64,000 nt of DNA from Archegozetes longisetosus (taxonomy: Eukaryota; Arthropoda; Arachnida; Sarcoptiformes; Trhypochthoniidae), in contig JAEMBT020000006.1 in NCBI GenBank assembly GCA_018873245.2, positions 4,703,855 to 4,767,854 of the forward strand. The letters are read 5' to 3'. Shown here piece by piece: positions 11,811 to 23,561 of the stretch (positions are counted from its first letter, which is position 1; every line of letters starts with the position of its first letter). Made by a program: the position numbers and the translations under genes. The notes below the pieces were generated by a model. It had not been told where the DNA came from, ran no database searches, and saw only the letters and a list, made by a program, of their open reading frames with translations.

Positions 11811-12643
11811 ACCAAATGGAGAGATCATGGCATGAATGTGAATCTGCAACTGTAGACCTCCGTTACAGGCTGGAGACATTGTTTCAAAGCTGTAAAGTTG
11901 GTGTTTCTAATTCCAAGCCACGACATAAAAATGTTTAATTCATGAAGTAAAATGTCTGAACTGTTTCAATGTACTTGACTTACACCCGTTTATTAATAAT
12001 TTCCCAGGCGAGATTCTTATCTTGACTCAAAACCTGATGGTTTTCAATCGATTAGAATTGGTTTTAATAATTATATTATTATCCAATAAGTGATTAGTAA
12101 ATCAATTGTATATAAAAGTTATGATTTCCGAATATTAAATATTAATATTCGACTCGAAGCCATGAAATAATCGTATTTATTTAATGATGAAAAAATTGCT
12201 TTGTTTGTTAATCATTTTGGTTGTAATCACTAATAAATTGTTCAAACATTTTGATTTTGAGAAAAATCTGAATTTCTTATTATTATAATCGTAACACATT
12301 AATGACAGCAATTTTGTTTATTGTCTTTTATGCCAACAAAATAATAGATTTCGAAGCTTATCATTAGGTGTGAATCAATTCTAATTTGAATTTGTTGTGA
12401 TGCAGTTTCAATTAAATGTGACTATTGAGTAAAACCATTAATTCAATTTTTTAAATCTACTCTTAGAAAAATGACTAGTTCATTAAATTGACTCATATCT
12501 GATTTCATTATGATGACTAGAATAACGGCTAAATTATGACATAACAAATGCTCAATTTACAATCAAACATCAAATTCATTTATTCATAGGTAAGTTTCCA
12601 TTTGATTTGCTGATATCTTTCACAAAATAATGATGTCACGAAT
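11811..12643. other. spacer duplicated at 33421-34331
   Basis: No gene. The stretch is paralogous to 33421-34331 over most of its length. The shared string ATTAAATATTAATATTCGAC occurs at about 12135 and 33850. Confidence 0.6.
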
Positions 12644-13741
12644 TTAGTGAGCGAATAACTTCAATTGAACACACATTACAGAAAATGTGATAACAGAACT
12701 GATAAATGATAAAATTAGTGATGCATTTATGACAAATAGACCACAAGGTTTGGGCCTATTATTGCAACGATTGGATACTTCTTGTAAATACAAATTCATT
12801 TCAAGCTTAAAATTCAGATCATTTTGATCTTCAAGTTTGAATGTTTCGTTAATTTTCTGAGTAATAGTATTGATATTAAACTTATCGTTCAGTTGACCGA
12901 CAATTATGATCACAATAATTATAGTAAGGAAAAATAAAGCGATATCAAAGGACGAAATACCTTTCAATTTGAGACTTTGTTCAGTTGTTGCGATTTGTGT
13001 TATTGTAATACAAGTAATTACAAAGAGGTAACCTAACCAAATAATAGGTATGAAACCAATTGAATCATTAATTTTATCATCAATGTATTGAATTTGCATT
13101 TCACGATCTCTTGTTTTTCTTAACCTTTCAATACTATTGCCAGATTCACAACTTAGATTATCAAAGTGTTGCTTTTTAAGACAATAAATAATATAATTTG
13201 TATGAAAATAACATAATAGTTGCATTAAATTCAAACTAAATCCATAAATACCAAAATTAATATCTGCTAAAATACTGAAAATAAAAACAAATGAACGACC
13301 TGTTAATGAATTTTCCACTTTGAATATAATAAATAATTCTGTATCTTCAATAGTCCATAAAATGTATAGTCCAAATACACTAATAGTGCTAATCAGCCAA
13401 AAAAGTGATAGAATTAAAGATAGATATTTAACTTCTTTGTTTTCAATCTTATCTGAATTTTTTTCTATAATTTCAAATAAAATGTTGTGTCTTCTTCGAT
13501 ACATTATGTATGAAACAAAGTTGAAAATGATTCTTATTATAAGTAAGATACACAAGAAATCTATTGTTTTACTTATGGATATAGCGATCAAAAAAATAAA
13601 TGTAATCAAAAACATTAGTAGAGTCAATGTAGAAAACAATTTTCTGAGAAAATATTTGTGAATGTTTGATTCAAATCCATAAATGAAAAATAATTTGTTG
13701 AAGTGATAGAATTCGTTGAATCGTTTGATTTTGACCCACAT
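12644..13741 (-). CDS. gustatory receptor (GR-b)
   Basis: Intron-less, 365 residues, no internal stop. It begins MWVKIKRFNEFYHFNKLFF, and no later Met precedes the conserved FNKLFFIYGFESN motif, so the start at 13741 is preferred. Two N-terminal helices follow, then IMYRRRHNILFE, a third helix after LSLILSLFW, a conserved pair around GFIPIIWLGYLFVITCITITQ, a long hydrophobic stretch IIIVIIIVGQL, and the family C-terminus SNRCNNRPKPCGLF plus ITFSVMCVQL. Its C-terminal third is almost the same as that of the gene at 34.3 kb, while the middle differs. It ends the tandem pair of block A and is likely functional. Confidence 0.88.
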   Translation of the reverse strand: MWVKIKRFNEFYHFNKLFFIYGFESNIHKYFLRKLFSTLTLLMFLITFIFLIAISISKTIDFLCILLIIRIIFNFVSYIMYRRRHNILFEIIEKNSDKIENKEVKYLSLILSLFWLISTISVFGLYILWTIEDTELFIIFKVENSLTGRSFVFIFSILADINFGIYGFSLNLMQLLCYFHTNYIIYCLKKQHFDNLSCESGNSIERLRKTRDREMQIQYIDDKINDSIGFIPIIWLGYLFVITCITITQIATTEQSLKLKGISSFDIALFFLTIIIVIIIVGQLNDKFNINTITQKINETFKLEDQNDLNFKLEMNLYLQEVSNRCNNRPKPCGLFVINASLILSFISSVITFSVMCVQLKLFAH

Positions 13742-14321
13742 ATCGATTCCGACAAAGTTCTAATTTAAATAATACTTAACAATTGTTTGATTTTGAATGT
13801 GAATCTGAAACCATAGCATATATTTACATAACTTCACTCGATGTAGTCATGAGTGTAGAAAAATTTGATTGTCCTCAATACACAAAGATTTTGTTCAAAA
13901 CTTGCAAAGAACAAAATTACCATTTATTGTGAGAACACACTTATAGTAAAAACATGCAATTAAAAGAAAAGAAAATAAATTAATTTTTATGTTCATGTCA
14001 ATGTTGAACGAATAGTTAAAAATTTTTCTGTTATACAGTAAATATTGATTTTTAGAACTTATTACATGAAAGAACTTATTTGAATAGACTTTTACTAGGC
14101 TTCTAATTATAGGCTTTCGTGAAAAAGTATTCTATACTGACAGAAGTTTTAAGAGTTTACGTGTCTCATCATTCATTACTTAGTTGTGACAAGTCAGTCG
14201 ATGAGAGAAACACTTTATGTGAATAGGGACCAATCCTAGAAGATTAACAACTTTCCTACAAAAGCTTACAATGAAAATAGTATTCATTAAAAACAAAAAA
14301 ATATACTATTATTCAACTGTA
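13742..14321. other. upstream region of GR-b, nothing recognised
   Basis: About 580 bp of AT-rich sequence 5' of the minus-strand GR-b gene. It presumably holds its promoter, but no specific element is identified. Confidence 0.35.
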
Positions 14322-14465
14322 TTGGGTTGTCAAGAAATTAATGCCCGATTCCTAAGCCAAGGAACGAGTTTATTTTTTTAAAAACAGAAATTAATCAATA
14401 ATGTATTGACCCTCATTACCAATGTAGCCCTCCATCTTGTGACGAAATTTTCGATTCTCCTCCTA
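14322..14465 (-). mobile_element. mariner 3' end, fragment
   Basis: A TA dinucleotide at 14320-14321 is followed by TTGGGTTGTCAAGAAATTAA, resembling a mellifera-type mariner terminus. Reading inward on the minus strand, a frame ends GYIGNEGQYIID then TAA, like the tail of that transposase family. The other end is missing, so this is a truncated relic. Confidence 0.5.
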
Positions 14466-14846
14466 TTTTTTAGATAATTAGATTTGAATTACAACTCTCT
14501 TAATTGAAATTAATTCTTTGATAACTTAATATTTAGTATACAGTTGAAAACGTAGAATTATGTTTTCAATGCTTCTCTCTAAGCACTTATCCACTCAAGA
14601 TTAATTTAAATAATGGTTTTGAGAAGTTTACTTATTTGTTCGTTTGAGTAATTATTACAGAAATACAACGATAGCACTTATGAATGAAGGAATTATTTAT
14701 AGATATATTAATTATAAATTTTTGATAAAAAAATAGACAAATCAAATGAAAAATAAGTTGGCTGATATTAATTATATCATTTTTCACTCACGCGATTCAC
14801 TGATGCAACTAAAGTCAAGATGATGGTCAAACATGATAAAGGGTGG

Positions 14847-15018
14847 TCAATTTCTTTCAAGAAAGAAATGTATATTTCACTCCTTCTTCAAAAAGCATAA
14901 AAGGCTTAACTTTATATGTTAAAATGGTATTAGAGGTAAAATCTTATTCTATAATGACTTTTTAAACTTTTGAAGTAGGGGCTGCACTTTCATTTCTTTT
15001 CAGAAAGAAATTGACCAA
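14847..15018. mobile_element. small inverted-repeat element (MITE-like)
   Basis: GGTGGTCAATTTCTTTC near 14846-14862 is matched in reverse at about 15000-15016, with further partial pairing of AGAAAGAAATG-type sequence inside. It has no coding potential. The target duplication is not clear. Confidence 0.45.
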
Positions 15019-15097
15019 TGGATCTTCTTTAAAGTATTATCAAAGTAATGATCAATTCTAACTGTAATACTTTCTTAAATCAAAGCAAAATTTTTTA

Positions 15098-15157
15098 TGA
15101 ATAGATGATCTCAGTTGGACACATTACAGAAGATGTGATAACAGAACTCATAAATAC
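15098..15157 (-). pseudogene. GR terminal-helix fragment
   Basis: A 60-bp minus-strand fragment reads FMSSVITSSVMCPTEI and matches the last helix of the intact GRs (FMSSVITFSVMCVQL). No other part of the gene is adjacent, so it is an orphan tail. Confidence 0.6.
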
Positions 15158-15932
15158 GGGTACTCAAATTATTTGATAAACCTGAGGTCAAATTATATTT
15201 GAGTATTTATTTGAGAAAAAGTCCTAATTACTTGAGCATTTGTTGAAAATTATTTGACAATTTTTTCTGTTTTATGGGTTAATTCTATAGAACTCAAATA
15301 TTTAAGCAATTGATTATTTAAAAATAATAATTCAATGGTTTCTAAGACAATGTGTTTTAAAATATTTTTTTGTTGATTCATAAACTTAATGACATAACTT
15401 ATTAATTGATATATTACGGTTTTCTTTGAGAATCGTCAACCCATTTCGTTTTTCGACCCTTATCTATTCTAAACTTTGCACTTTAAATCAATTACATTAA
15501 TCGTTAGTAGCTTTTCAAGTATTATCTCAAAATTCTGTTTCAGAGGTCTACTCAAATTCAATTCAATAACTATTGAAACGTTCCAGCTAATAGTAATTAC
15601 TACTTCAAATAGATTAACTTTGCGTAAACTTTCATTAAGTTCTAATAGATTACAATCAGCATTAGTTTTAGTCTTTTGAAAATTTGACTAAATTTTAAAC
15701 TTCGTTAGCTTTGAAAGTTCTTTTTAAAAATTTATTTTGAATCATTTATACCTGTGGGAAGATAAGGTTATCGACTAATTTTTAACCGATTTAATTGTGT
15801 CACTTGTGTTAATTGATATGAACTTTTTTCTTTCATTTACTTTTGATTTTCTTTGAGAATCATCACTTGTCTAAAATTTGTGCATATTTTTCAAATTGCA
15901 AGTTGCAAACAACTAAAAATTTGACTACTATT
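15158..15932. other. intergenic, nothing firmly recognised
   Basis: AT-rich sequence with several short CTCAAATTA / TTTGAG inverted words at 15160-15310 that could be a decayed repeat. The plus-strand frame at 15476-15679 is not convincing. Confidence 0.3.
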
Positions 15933-15940
15933 GCCAAGCA
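15933..15940. repeat. hAT target-site duplication, left
   Basis: GCCAAGCA, repeated exactly at 18260-18267 on the other side of the hAT element. Eight bases is the hAT hallmark. Confidence 0.9.
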
Positions 15941-15949
15941 TAGTGCTGA

Positions 15950-16100
15950 GCAGGTCCAGGTCCTGGAGGTCTTTCTGAAAGACCTGAACTTGGACCTGGA
16001 CCTCTGTTTGAAGACCTAGACCTGGACCTCTCAAATAATTGCAAACCCGAACCTCTCAGAGGACCTCTTTTAAAGACCTGGACCCGGACCTGAACCTCAA
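15950..16100. repeat. left subterminal GGACCT repeat array of the hAT element
   Basis: At least fifteen copies of GACCT/AGGTC or near variants in about 150 bp, several arranged head to head (AGGTCCAGGTCC). A matching array occupies 18085-18245. Confidence 0.8.
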
Positions 16101-16268
16101 ATGTATTTTGTTTATTTAAACAAAAGTATCAAATTGCAGATTAATAGTTTATATGAATTGTTTCGCTCACATAATGCAATAAATGAAGTCATTTTCTGTT
16201 GTGTTTGTTGAATGCAAATTTAATTCAATTCAGTTTTTAATCAAAATATCATTAAAATACTAATTAAA

Positions 16269-18028
16269 ATGAGTTCGGCTTCTATCATACTAGACTCAGA
16301 TAAAAGTGATAATGTTCTTGATGAAATAAAGAGCATTCGTTTTAAAAAATGGGGGCATTTTTATGAAGATGCGAGAAGTAAAAAAATTAAATGCAAATAT
16401 TGTGATGCGATGTTTTCAACAAAATCAAGTTCAAGTACATTAAGCAGACATTATTCAAATTTTCACGAAAAACCATCGAATCAAAGGGATATTACAGAAC
16501 TTTTCCAACATAATAAACGTGAAATTGAGTTGGATCCGCAAAGAGAGCTCATATCGTTTATTGTCGAAGGTCAACATGCATTTGATATCGTTCAAGAACC
16601 TAAATTTATAACGTTTTGTAAATCATTAAACAAAAATTACATAGTTCCAAGTCGTTTTACAGTGAAAAGAAGTATAATGAAAAACATAAAGAAATGGTTG
16701 AAAAAGTTATTACTTTTTGAATGAAAATACTCAAAAATTGCAGTAACCACTGATATGTGGACATCGAATAGCCAAAAACCTTTTATGACAACCACTGCAC
16801 ATTTTTTCGATAGTAAATTTGTGAAGAGAAATATTTTAATTGACTTCTCTATGGTTCCTTATCCACACTCTGGTAAGCAAATATATGAAAAGCTACTTGA
16901 AATATTCGACAAATTTAATATTAGAGACAAGATAATTTCAGTAACTACTGACAATGCAAAAAACAATGTATCTGCAATGAACATTTTAAAGTTAAATTTT
17001 CAGGCTGAAAATTTTTGAAATTCAAGTCTTTTCATTTGAGATGTTTTGCACATGTTTTAAATCTAATTGTTGAAAGTGGCCTCAAAAAGTCACCATTGAA
17101 TCAACTCATAGAGAAGATAAGAAATCTTGTAACTTTTGTGAAAACGTCACCTAAAGAACAGCAAAAATTTGAATTAACAACTAAAACACTGGGAAACGTA
17201 TATTTATCACTGAAAAAAGATGTCAAAACTAGATGGAATTCAGTCTTGGTCATGTTAAATTCAGTAATTTTCATGAGTGAAACGATTAAATATTTATGTT
17301 TCAGTGATGTGTCTTTTAAAGAATACAGTTTGGATAACAATGAATGGGAATTATTGAAAGAAACACAATCATTATTACGACCATTTGAAGAGGCAACAAA
17401 TGCTATTTCAGGTCAAAAGTATGCAAGTATTTGCTTACTTTTACCCATTTTTCAATCTATTAAATTGCACATTAAAACCTATGAAGCATCTAATCTCAAA
17501 GATATTTCAAGTTGTGCAGATGTTATGCTTAAGAAGTTGGATAAATATAAAACAATAATGATAAACGATATTACAGAGTTTGCAGTTGTAGTCGATCCAA
17601 GACTCAAATTTGATTATTTTGAAGACTCAACTTGCGCTATGAAAACTAAATTTACCAATTTTTTCAATCAATTTTACGCACCTCCTGCTGAATCAGTCAC
17701 TGAAGAGCCCTCAAAATCATTTATCACAAGTATTTACAAAAAACGTAAAACTGATTCTTCAAATGAGATCGAAAAATATATCAACTTTCCGACTGAAGGA
17801 CATGAATCGGATCCAGTTTTGTGGTGGAAAAACAACATATCACACTTCCCAAACTTATCTAAATTAGCTTTCGATATACTTCTTGTTCCTGCTTCAAGTG
17901 TTCCTTGTGAGCAGATATTTTCAAAATCAGGTGATTTAATCACAAAAAAGCGTAATTGTCTTAATGATAGTACAATAACGTCATGCATGTGTTTAAGTTC
18001 ATGGTTACCGCTATTTGAAACACTTTAA
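16269..18028 (+). pseudogene. hAT transposase with BED zinc finger, one stop and one frameshift
   Basis: The frame opens at ATG 16269. A BED-type zinc finger lies at residues about 25-67 (W, CKYC, then H-x4-H in RHYSNFH). An in-frame TGA at 16722-16724 interrupts it, and the same frame continues with AVTTDMWTSNSQKPF, the start of the RNase-H-like core, to 17018. A frameshift near 17010 then moves to the frame that runs from 17015 to TAA at 18026-18028. This last part carries LRCFAHVLNLIVE, TRWNSV, and the C-terminal dimerisation region WWKNNISHFPNLSKLAFDIL with SVPCEQIFSKSG. The enzyme would cut and paste the element. With only two lesions, inactivation looks recent. Confidence 0.9.
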
Positions 18029-18267
18029 AATTTGTATTTTTATCGCTAAATAAATATTCATTTCAATCATTAATGTTATTATATTATGAGGTCTTCACTC
18101 AGAGGTCTTTCTTAAAGACTTGGACCAGACCCGAGCCATTTTATTAAGACTCGGACCTGGACCATAACTAATATTAAGGACCAGGACTTGGACCTGGACC
18201 TCAAAAGACCTCAGGTCCGGAGGTCCTGGAGGACCTCAGGTCTTTTATGCTCTGCTCTAGCCAAGCA

Positions 18268-18633
18268 CCTAGATGAGAGAGAAATTTTAAATTTTTATCA
18301 TGATATTAGGGGATATGACATTCTATAACAATAATGAAATTTCTATTCTTAGACCTCTGGAACTATTGAAAATCCATAACTTTTCGAAAGACCATAATAG
18401 GAACATATTTACATAATAATTGCTTCTCAGCCCCATTGAACCCTAAAATATGAAGCTTCATAAGGTCCGAATTATTAGACGTTAAAAAAGATCACAGGTT
18501 TTTAATTTACCAGCTGATTCTGAATTTTTTGTGGTTTTCCTATGAAATATAGGCAATAAAAATAGTTCACTCAGATTCATCGTATCTATTTTAGTTTGAG
18601 TGCACTTTAAAACTTTTTGAACGACCTGGAATT
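18268..18633. other. intergenic, nothing recognised
   Basis: AT-rich sequence between the hAT right target duplication and the IR duplication block. Confidence 0.35.
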
Positions 18634-20538
18634 AATATACTTGAGAGCTTTAAAACTTCAATACTGACTATTAGACTAATAAGTTAAATATATTGTAAGT
18701 AGACAACAATACTATCGAATTCATAGAAAAATAACTTTGAGATTAATCAGAGCGTCAAACGTACTATAGTTTCACTCAAGAAAGTTGTGATTTCCAGTGG
18801 ATATTACAAAATTGAATTGTCTTACTATTAGATTTTCAAATAAGGATAAATGACTGAATGATTATTATTTAATTTAATAACTTTTAAAGATATTTTTCTT
18901 CAAATACAAAGGGGTTTAGAATATCTGTAGTTCCGACAATTTTATCATCAATTTTTAATTTTTACATAGTAGGTAATAATTGAAAAAATCTATTTATTTA
19001 TTAAAATCACATAATTATTAAAATGTGTGACAGTTTATGTTTGAGAAAAACTAATAGCTTTGTGTTTTCGCATATTTTAGATCTCTATTGTGTTTAAAAG
19101 TTTGAACTCCTTTCCTTCATAGCCCAATACTGTATGTGTTTGAAGGGTTAAAATGTTTTGATACCATCAAACTGACAGGAGTCTCAATTCATCTTTTTGA
19201 GAGAATACTACAACGTCCAAATTGAATAATGTTTTATATGTCCCATTCCTTCTTGAGATGTACTTTATTGCCTAATTCATATCAATATTTTTCAGTTCAA
19301 TATAACGTTGAGATATAATCCATAAGTTGAATGTAATGAGAACGAACACCATGATGAAACAAACCCAAACTAGAAAGTTGAACGCTTTATAAACTAATGT
19401 ATGATCAAAACTATCTTCGGCGGAGGAACTATGAATGTTACTGAAGTGATTATATAAGGATTCGAGAAGTGAACAGCTTCCGATCTTTCATAAGAGATGG
19501 TTATTGCAACTAATCCTATGTCTGCTAACTGTAAGGAATTTGTGTTTATAAAACTTGTTATTTAATTAACAGATTATTGAAGAAGTAGTTAAAAATAAGA
19601 ATACTTTTGAGTCTACTTTGCCAATAAATCCGGACCAGGTATTAGTAAGCAATAGAATTCACTAATCATTGAAACAATTAATTAGTTCATATGTGAAATT
19701 GAAATTTTTGCTCAATGTTTGAAACAGTTTTGCCTCAAAGCCGCCACTCAATAGCCATGAATCGTTACTGCTTTCATAATCCAATAACACATAGGGAGGA
19801 ATCTTGAAAGAAATGTAGATTTTTCAAAAAATTTAACTTTTATCCTATTAGAGATGCTTGAAAGTGACTTAATCTCTATAATTTTCAAATTATTTGATAA
19901 TATCAAAAGATAATAGTGTTTTTTATATTCACCGTATTAGTGGTAGCACAAAGAAGTTCTCCCTTTAAATCTAAAATTGGATATATTACTTTATATGTAA
20001 AAATAGATAAAACACAAATTTCGCGAAACAATTGCAAAATTCTAACAAAAAACTATAAGTAGTTTCTAAAAAATAAATCGGTAGAATTTTTTTATACAGT
20101 CAATCTTTTCTTTAAATATTCAAAACTTTCTTCCTTTCTATATATTTTTCGTTTTGGACAATACACTAGAGTGGATGCTGTGAGTAAAGCTTTTGTTCTT
20201 ATTGAATATTGTTTGCAATTAATTCCATGTTAACTCAGTGGCCTTACGTACCCAATGCTCAAGTTCTTCAAAATTATTCTTACTTCCTCTCATTTCTTTG
20301 AGTTCTGCATCAAACGCTTTTAATGGCACATGAATTGAAATACATTATGTTTTGTTCAAGAAATCATCATTAATCACAATAAGGTTCATAATAACAATTA
20401 ATGATTGACACTATTTAAATATGCTTCAGGATATTATAACTTATAGGTACTTTAAGCTGATATAAAATAAAATACAGGATTGTTTGAAGATTAATTGCAA
20501 AATTTAATGTAAACTTCCGATTATTTATTGTTAGTCGT
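18634..20538. repeat. segmental duplication containing IR relic, copy 1
   Basis: Same orientation and high similarity to 44286-47746, beginning at GAGAGCTTTAAAA and ending near TATTGTTAGTCGT. Copy 1 lacks about 1.56 kb present in copy 2 (about 44910-46470), and TTAT occurs at both sides of the join near 19270. Confidence 0.85.
19262..20350 (-). pseudogene. ionotropic receptor relic, copy 1
   Basis: Minus-strand remains of an ionotropic-glutamate-receptor-like chemoreceptor: an N-terminal exon like that of copy 2 (KEMRGSKNNFEELEHW, about 20240-20350), a ligand-binding exon with GGFEAKLFQTLSKNFNFTYE and NTWSGFIGKVDSK (about 19600-19800), and the start of the first membrane segment exon (19264-19520). 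The pore, third and fourth helices and S2 lobe are gone through the 1.56-kb deletion. There are further stops, and the acceptor AG before the third exon is changed to AA. In the NTWSGFIGKV part it keeps the correct frame that copy 2 has lost. Confidence 0.8.
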
Positions 20539-21777
20539 TGCTAAAAATAAAAGTTTATCCAAGAAAGATCAATACTTTATTCACAGCAAAATGAAAAGTT
20601 TGTTTGATTCTTATTACGCAGAACTGGTAAGACTCTGAAGTAAAACCCCTGAATTGTAGTTTGAATAATACCCACATCATATGCACTTTTGACTACAATA
20701 GAAAGTAGAGATTCAAATTTGTTTAGAACAAATTATTGTTTATTTATTCAATATATAGTTATTTCATTTTCAAATAAACACAAAAATAAACTCGAGAAAT
20801 GTTGATCAAATTATAAAAGATGTGTTGGTAAGAAATAGCAAAGAGCTTCTCATCATTTCTAGACATTAATAAGTTTTACTATAACTGTTCTTAAAGTTTT
20901 TCACTTGTGCATAAGATCTATTTCTGTGTTTAGAAGTGAACATTTTGATTGTTCATCTACTTAACAAAAATAGTTACATAATTATAATGAAATTAAAACC
21001 TTGAGAAATCTGATCACATGACTTCTATTTCAACACTTAAAAACATGAATACAATGTTATACAATGTTTCATTTTCAATTGTAAAAATGATTGGCTTAAT
21101 GAATGAAATTTATTTTTCAGATTATTTGATATTAAATAAAGAAATAATTTTGGATGGTTCAATAACCACACTCAAAAAGATCTTTCACAATAATGTGAAT
21201 ATTCGATGAATAAAACACTAATAACAGGTTTGAATATAGTAAATCATTGGTGATCTCATGTCCCATAATAATCGAGTGATCGCTATGCCGATGGCGAGGG
21301 TGAAGATGAAATACATGAGAATTACAACACAATTTATTCAATCAAACAGTTTTTTATTTTACAGTCAATAAAACACAATCTTTTGGGTATAGTTTATAGA
21401 ATTTTTCAGAATTTGTTTGTTATGAATCGGTGTATGATATAAACCGGTTGATTTGTTGGACCATAAATAATTTGTTAGGTTTATGATTCAATTCACTGAT
21501 AAATCAATTGATCGCTAACAGACTACATCTGAAAATTTCCTCAAACAGATCTCAGGGCATTTACGCGAGCATTCGCCTTGATAAATTGTATCAAAAGGAG
21601 CATTTATTGACTTTTAATGATTGCACTCTTGATAAGGAAATTTAAAATTCAATTGAACTGTTTCATTGATCATAAGAGTTTTGTACTGATAATTCAATAC
21701 ATCTTCAAACTCTTCGTTTGTGTTATTACTCGAAAATATAGTTTTATGAGGAGAATGAATGGTAAATAACTTCAATA
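20539..21777. other. intergenic, nothing recognised
   Basis: About 1.2 kb of AT-rich sequence. The short frames at 21018-21209 (plus) and 21159-21341 (minus) overlap antisense and show no family signature. Confidence 0.35.
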
Positions 21778-21779
21778 TA

Positions 21780-23077
21780 TTGGTATATTTGATGGATGCT
21801 CGGAATGGGAATGAAAAAAAAATTTTAGAATAATTGTTTTAATGTTTTTAATTAATATAATGTGTTTGAACTTCGCACACAAAATTTTAGTCGTCTGCCT
21901 CTAATTGTTTATTTTTGGTGATCAATCAAAGTCTAGTCATGTCTAGCTCTTATCTAATTTTTAATACCCATGATATTCGAGAGATTATTGGCTATTGTTT
22001 TAAGAAAAAATTGACTGCCAAAGAGACCAACGATGAGATAAATTCTGTCTTGGGACCAAACACTATCTCATACTCTACCGTTGCAAAGTGGTATCAAAAT
22101 TTCCGGTTTGGTCAGACATCGTTTGACGACGCCCCAAGACCCGGCCCCCCCATTTGAAGTGACCACTGAAGAAAATGTATCTGCCATTCAAGAACTAATA
22201 AAGGAGGACCCGAGAATAACTATTCGACAGATGGCAGAGATATTAAAGATATCGGGAGAGCGGATGCATAACATTCTGCACAATATTCTTAAGGCCAGAC
22301 ATCTTTGTGTCCAATGGGTACCCCATTCTCTCACAGATGCACAAATGGAGGAACGGGTGAAAATCTGTCGGGAGAACCTGAAGATGTTTGCGAAAGAAGG
22401 CCCGAACCTTATCAATCGGTTGGTCACTGGTGACGAAACCTGGGTCTACTTTTATGAAAATCTTTCATCACGTGAGGCAAAAGTATGGGTGCTCGAAGAC
22501 GACCCCATCCCCAAGGAACCGAAAAAAGAAATTCATATTAAAAAAGCTATGTATGGGGTCTTTTTCCGTTCGACTGGCATTGTGAAAGTGGTTAAGTTGG
22601 AAAAGGGAGAGAGGGTCACGGCTGACTGGTATACCAAGAAATGCTTGCCCAAGTCTTCGCGGCCATCTGTGAGAAGCGACCGAAATCAGGTGTTAAGCGC
22701 ATTATTTTACACCATGACAATGCGCGTCCACACAAGGCAGCACTTACTGGCGATTATTTGGACGAAATTGGGGTTCAACTTTTGCCACACCCACCTTACA
22801 GCCCAGACCTTGCCCCCTGTGACTTCTGGCTCTTCAGAAATCTGAAGAAATTTCTTCGGGGTAAAAGATTTCAGTCGGAAGAAGAACTCGACAGCGCTGT
22901 AAATGGCTTTTTTGAAAGCATAACTCCGGAAGAGTGGCGTCGGGTGTACGAGAAGTGGAAGGACAGAATGAATCGGTGTATTCGGGCTATGGGGGACTAC
23001 TTTTAAATAATTTGTAAACAAATTTCAATAAAATTCTGTTTTTGATATCCATTCCGAGCTCCCGTCAAACATACCAA
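21780..23077 (+). mobile_element. mariner transposon, complete ends
   Basis: The 1298-bp element starts TTGGTATATTTGATGGATG. Its other end, read inward, is TTGGTATGTTTGACGGGAG, giving about 28-bp inverted repeats that share CTCGGAATGG. TA duplications lie at 21778-21779 and 23078-23079. Size, ends and the DD34D transposase make this a canonical mariner. Its GC content is clearly higher than that of its host, a sign of recent arrival. Confidence 0.93.
21915..23006 (+). pseudogene. mariner transposase, DD34D, two frameshifts
   Basis: Helix-turn-helix N-terminus from about 21915 (TAKETNDEINSVLG, TVAKWYQNF). The first frameshift lies in a run of seven C at about 22145-22151, after which the frame carries TTEENVSAIQELIKEDPR and the first catalytic Asp in GDETWVYFY. 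The usual WVPHSLTDAQ linker precedes it. A second single-base loss near 22649 (LPK versus expected continuation AQVFAAICEKRPKSG) moves to the last frame, with HHDNARPH and YSPDLAPCDFWLF. The two Asp are separated by 34 residues, which defines mariner. The protein ends in TAA at 23004-23006. Only two small indels, one in a homopolymer, so the copy is young. Confidence 0.9.
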
Positions 23078-23079
23078 TA

Positions 23080-23561
23080 TAATCAGATTCTTTAGATTTT
23101 TGAAGCAATTAGAACAGAGGTAATCGTTATGAAGTTTCTTTCATTTCACTATAATTGAAAAGTTTATCGAATATTTTCGATAGTAATTGAAGTATTTTTT
23201 ACGTCCATAATATTCAGATTCCTGTATTTTAAATTCAATCTATTAATATACATGGAAACTTGTAAAAAATTAGGAAATTACTATTCAAATTAATTTTCGT
23301 TTATTTATTAAACTCTTCGTTAGTCGAACATTTTAATAATACAATAATTATTATTTTAGTTATGTAATAAACCCATTACAATGTGGAGCCTGAACCTGTT
23401 CTGAGAGATATAATATTCCTAATAAGATGCAAAAGTAGTGAATAGAATTTTCGATTTGTACCTATTAAGTTTCGATCGATTTATCGGTTTTAACATTTCA
23501 TTAATCCAGAAACTATTAATAAATAAAGATATTACTACTCAAATGAAAAATAAACAAAGAT
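23080..23561. other. intergenic, nothing recognised
   Basis: AT-rich sequence between the mariner and the 3' end of GR-c. Confidence 0.35.

Larger units (their letters stand above)
7033..13741. repeat. segmental duplication block A (two GRs plus relics)
   Basis: This span has the same order as 23562-35408: GR gene, about 1.3 kb spacer, GR tail, a conserved 0.6-kb segment, GR head fragment, second GR gene. Matches include TTGACAAAAAATCTCTCAAA-type spacer sequence (9330 versus 26390), the segment at 9650 versus 30345, and the leader at 12110 versus 33830. Block A has lost most of the middle GR relative to block B. Confidence 0.8.
15941..18259 (+). mobile_element. hAT transposon, full length, inactivated
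   Basis: The 2319-bp element is bounded by TAGTGCTGAGCA and the inverse of TAGAGCAGAGCA (10 of 12 match) and flanked by identical 8-bp duplications. Both subterminal regions (15950-16100 and 18085-18245) are packed with GGACCT/AGGTCC words in both orientations, strikingly GC-rich against the AT-rich surroundings. These are probably transposase binding sites, as subterminal repeats are in Ac-like elements. One transposase gene lies inside. Confidence 0.92.

Noticed and set aside
13320..13661. 113-codon plus-strand frame
   Set aside because: It lies antisense inside GR-b, whose minus-strand frame has full family motifs.
17101..17988. Minus-strand frames of 79 and 84 codons
   Set aside because: Antisense shadows of the hAT transposase.
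22188..23021. Minus-strand frames within the mariner
   Set aside because: Antisense shadows of the transposase; the plus strand carries the DD34D motifs.
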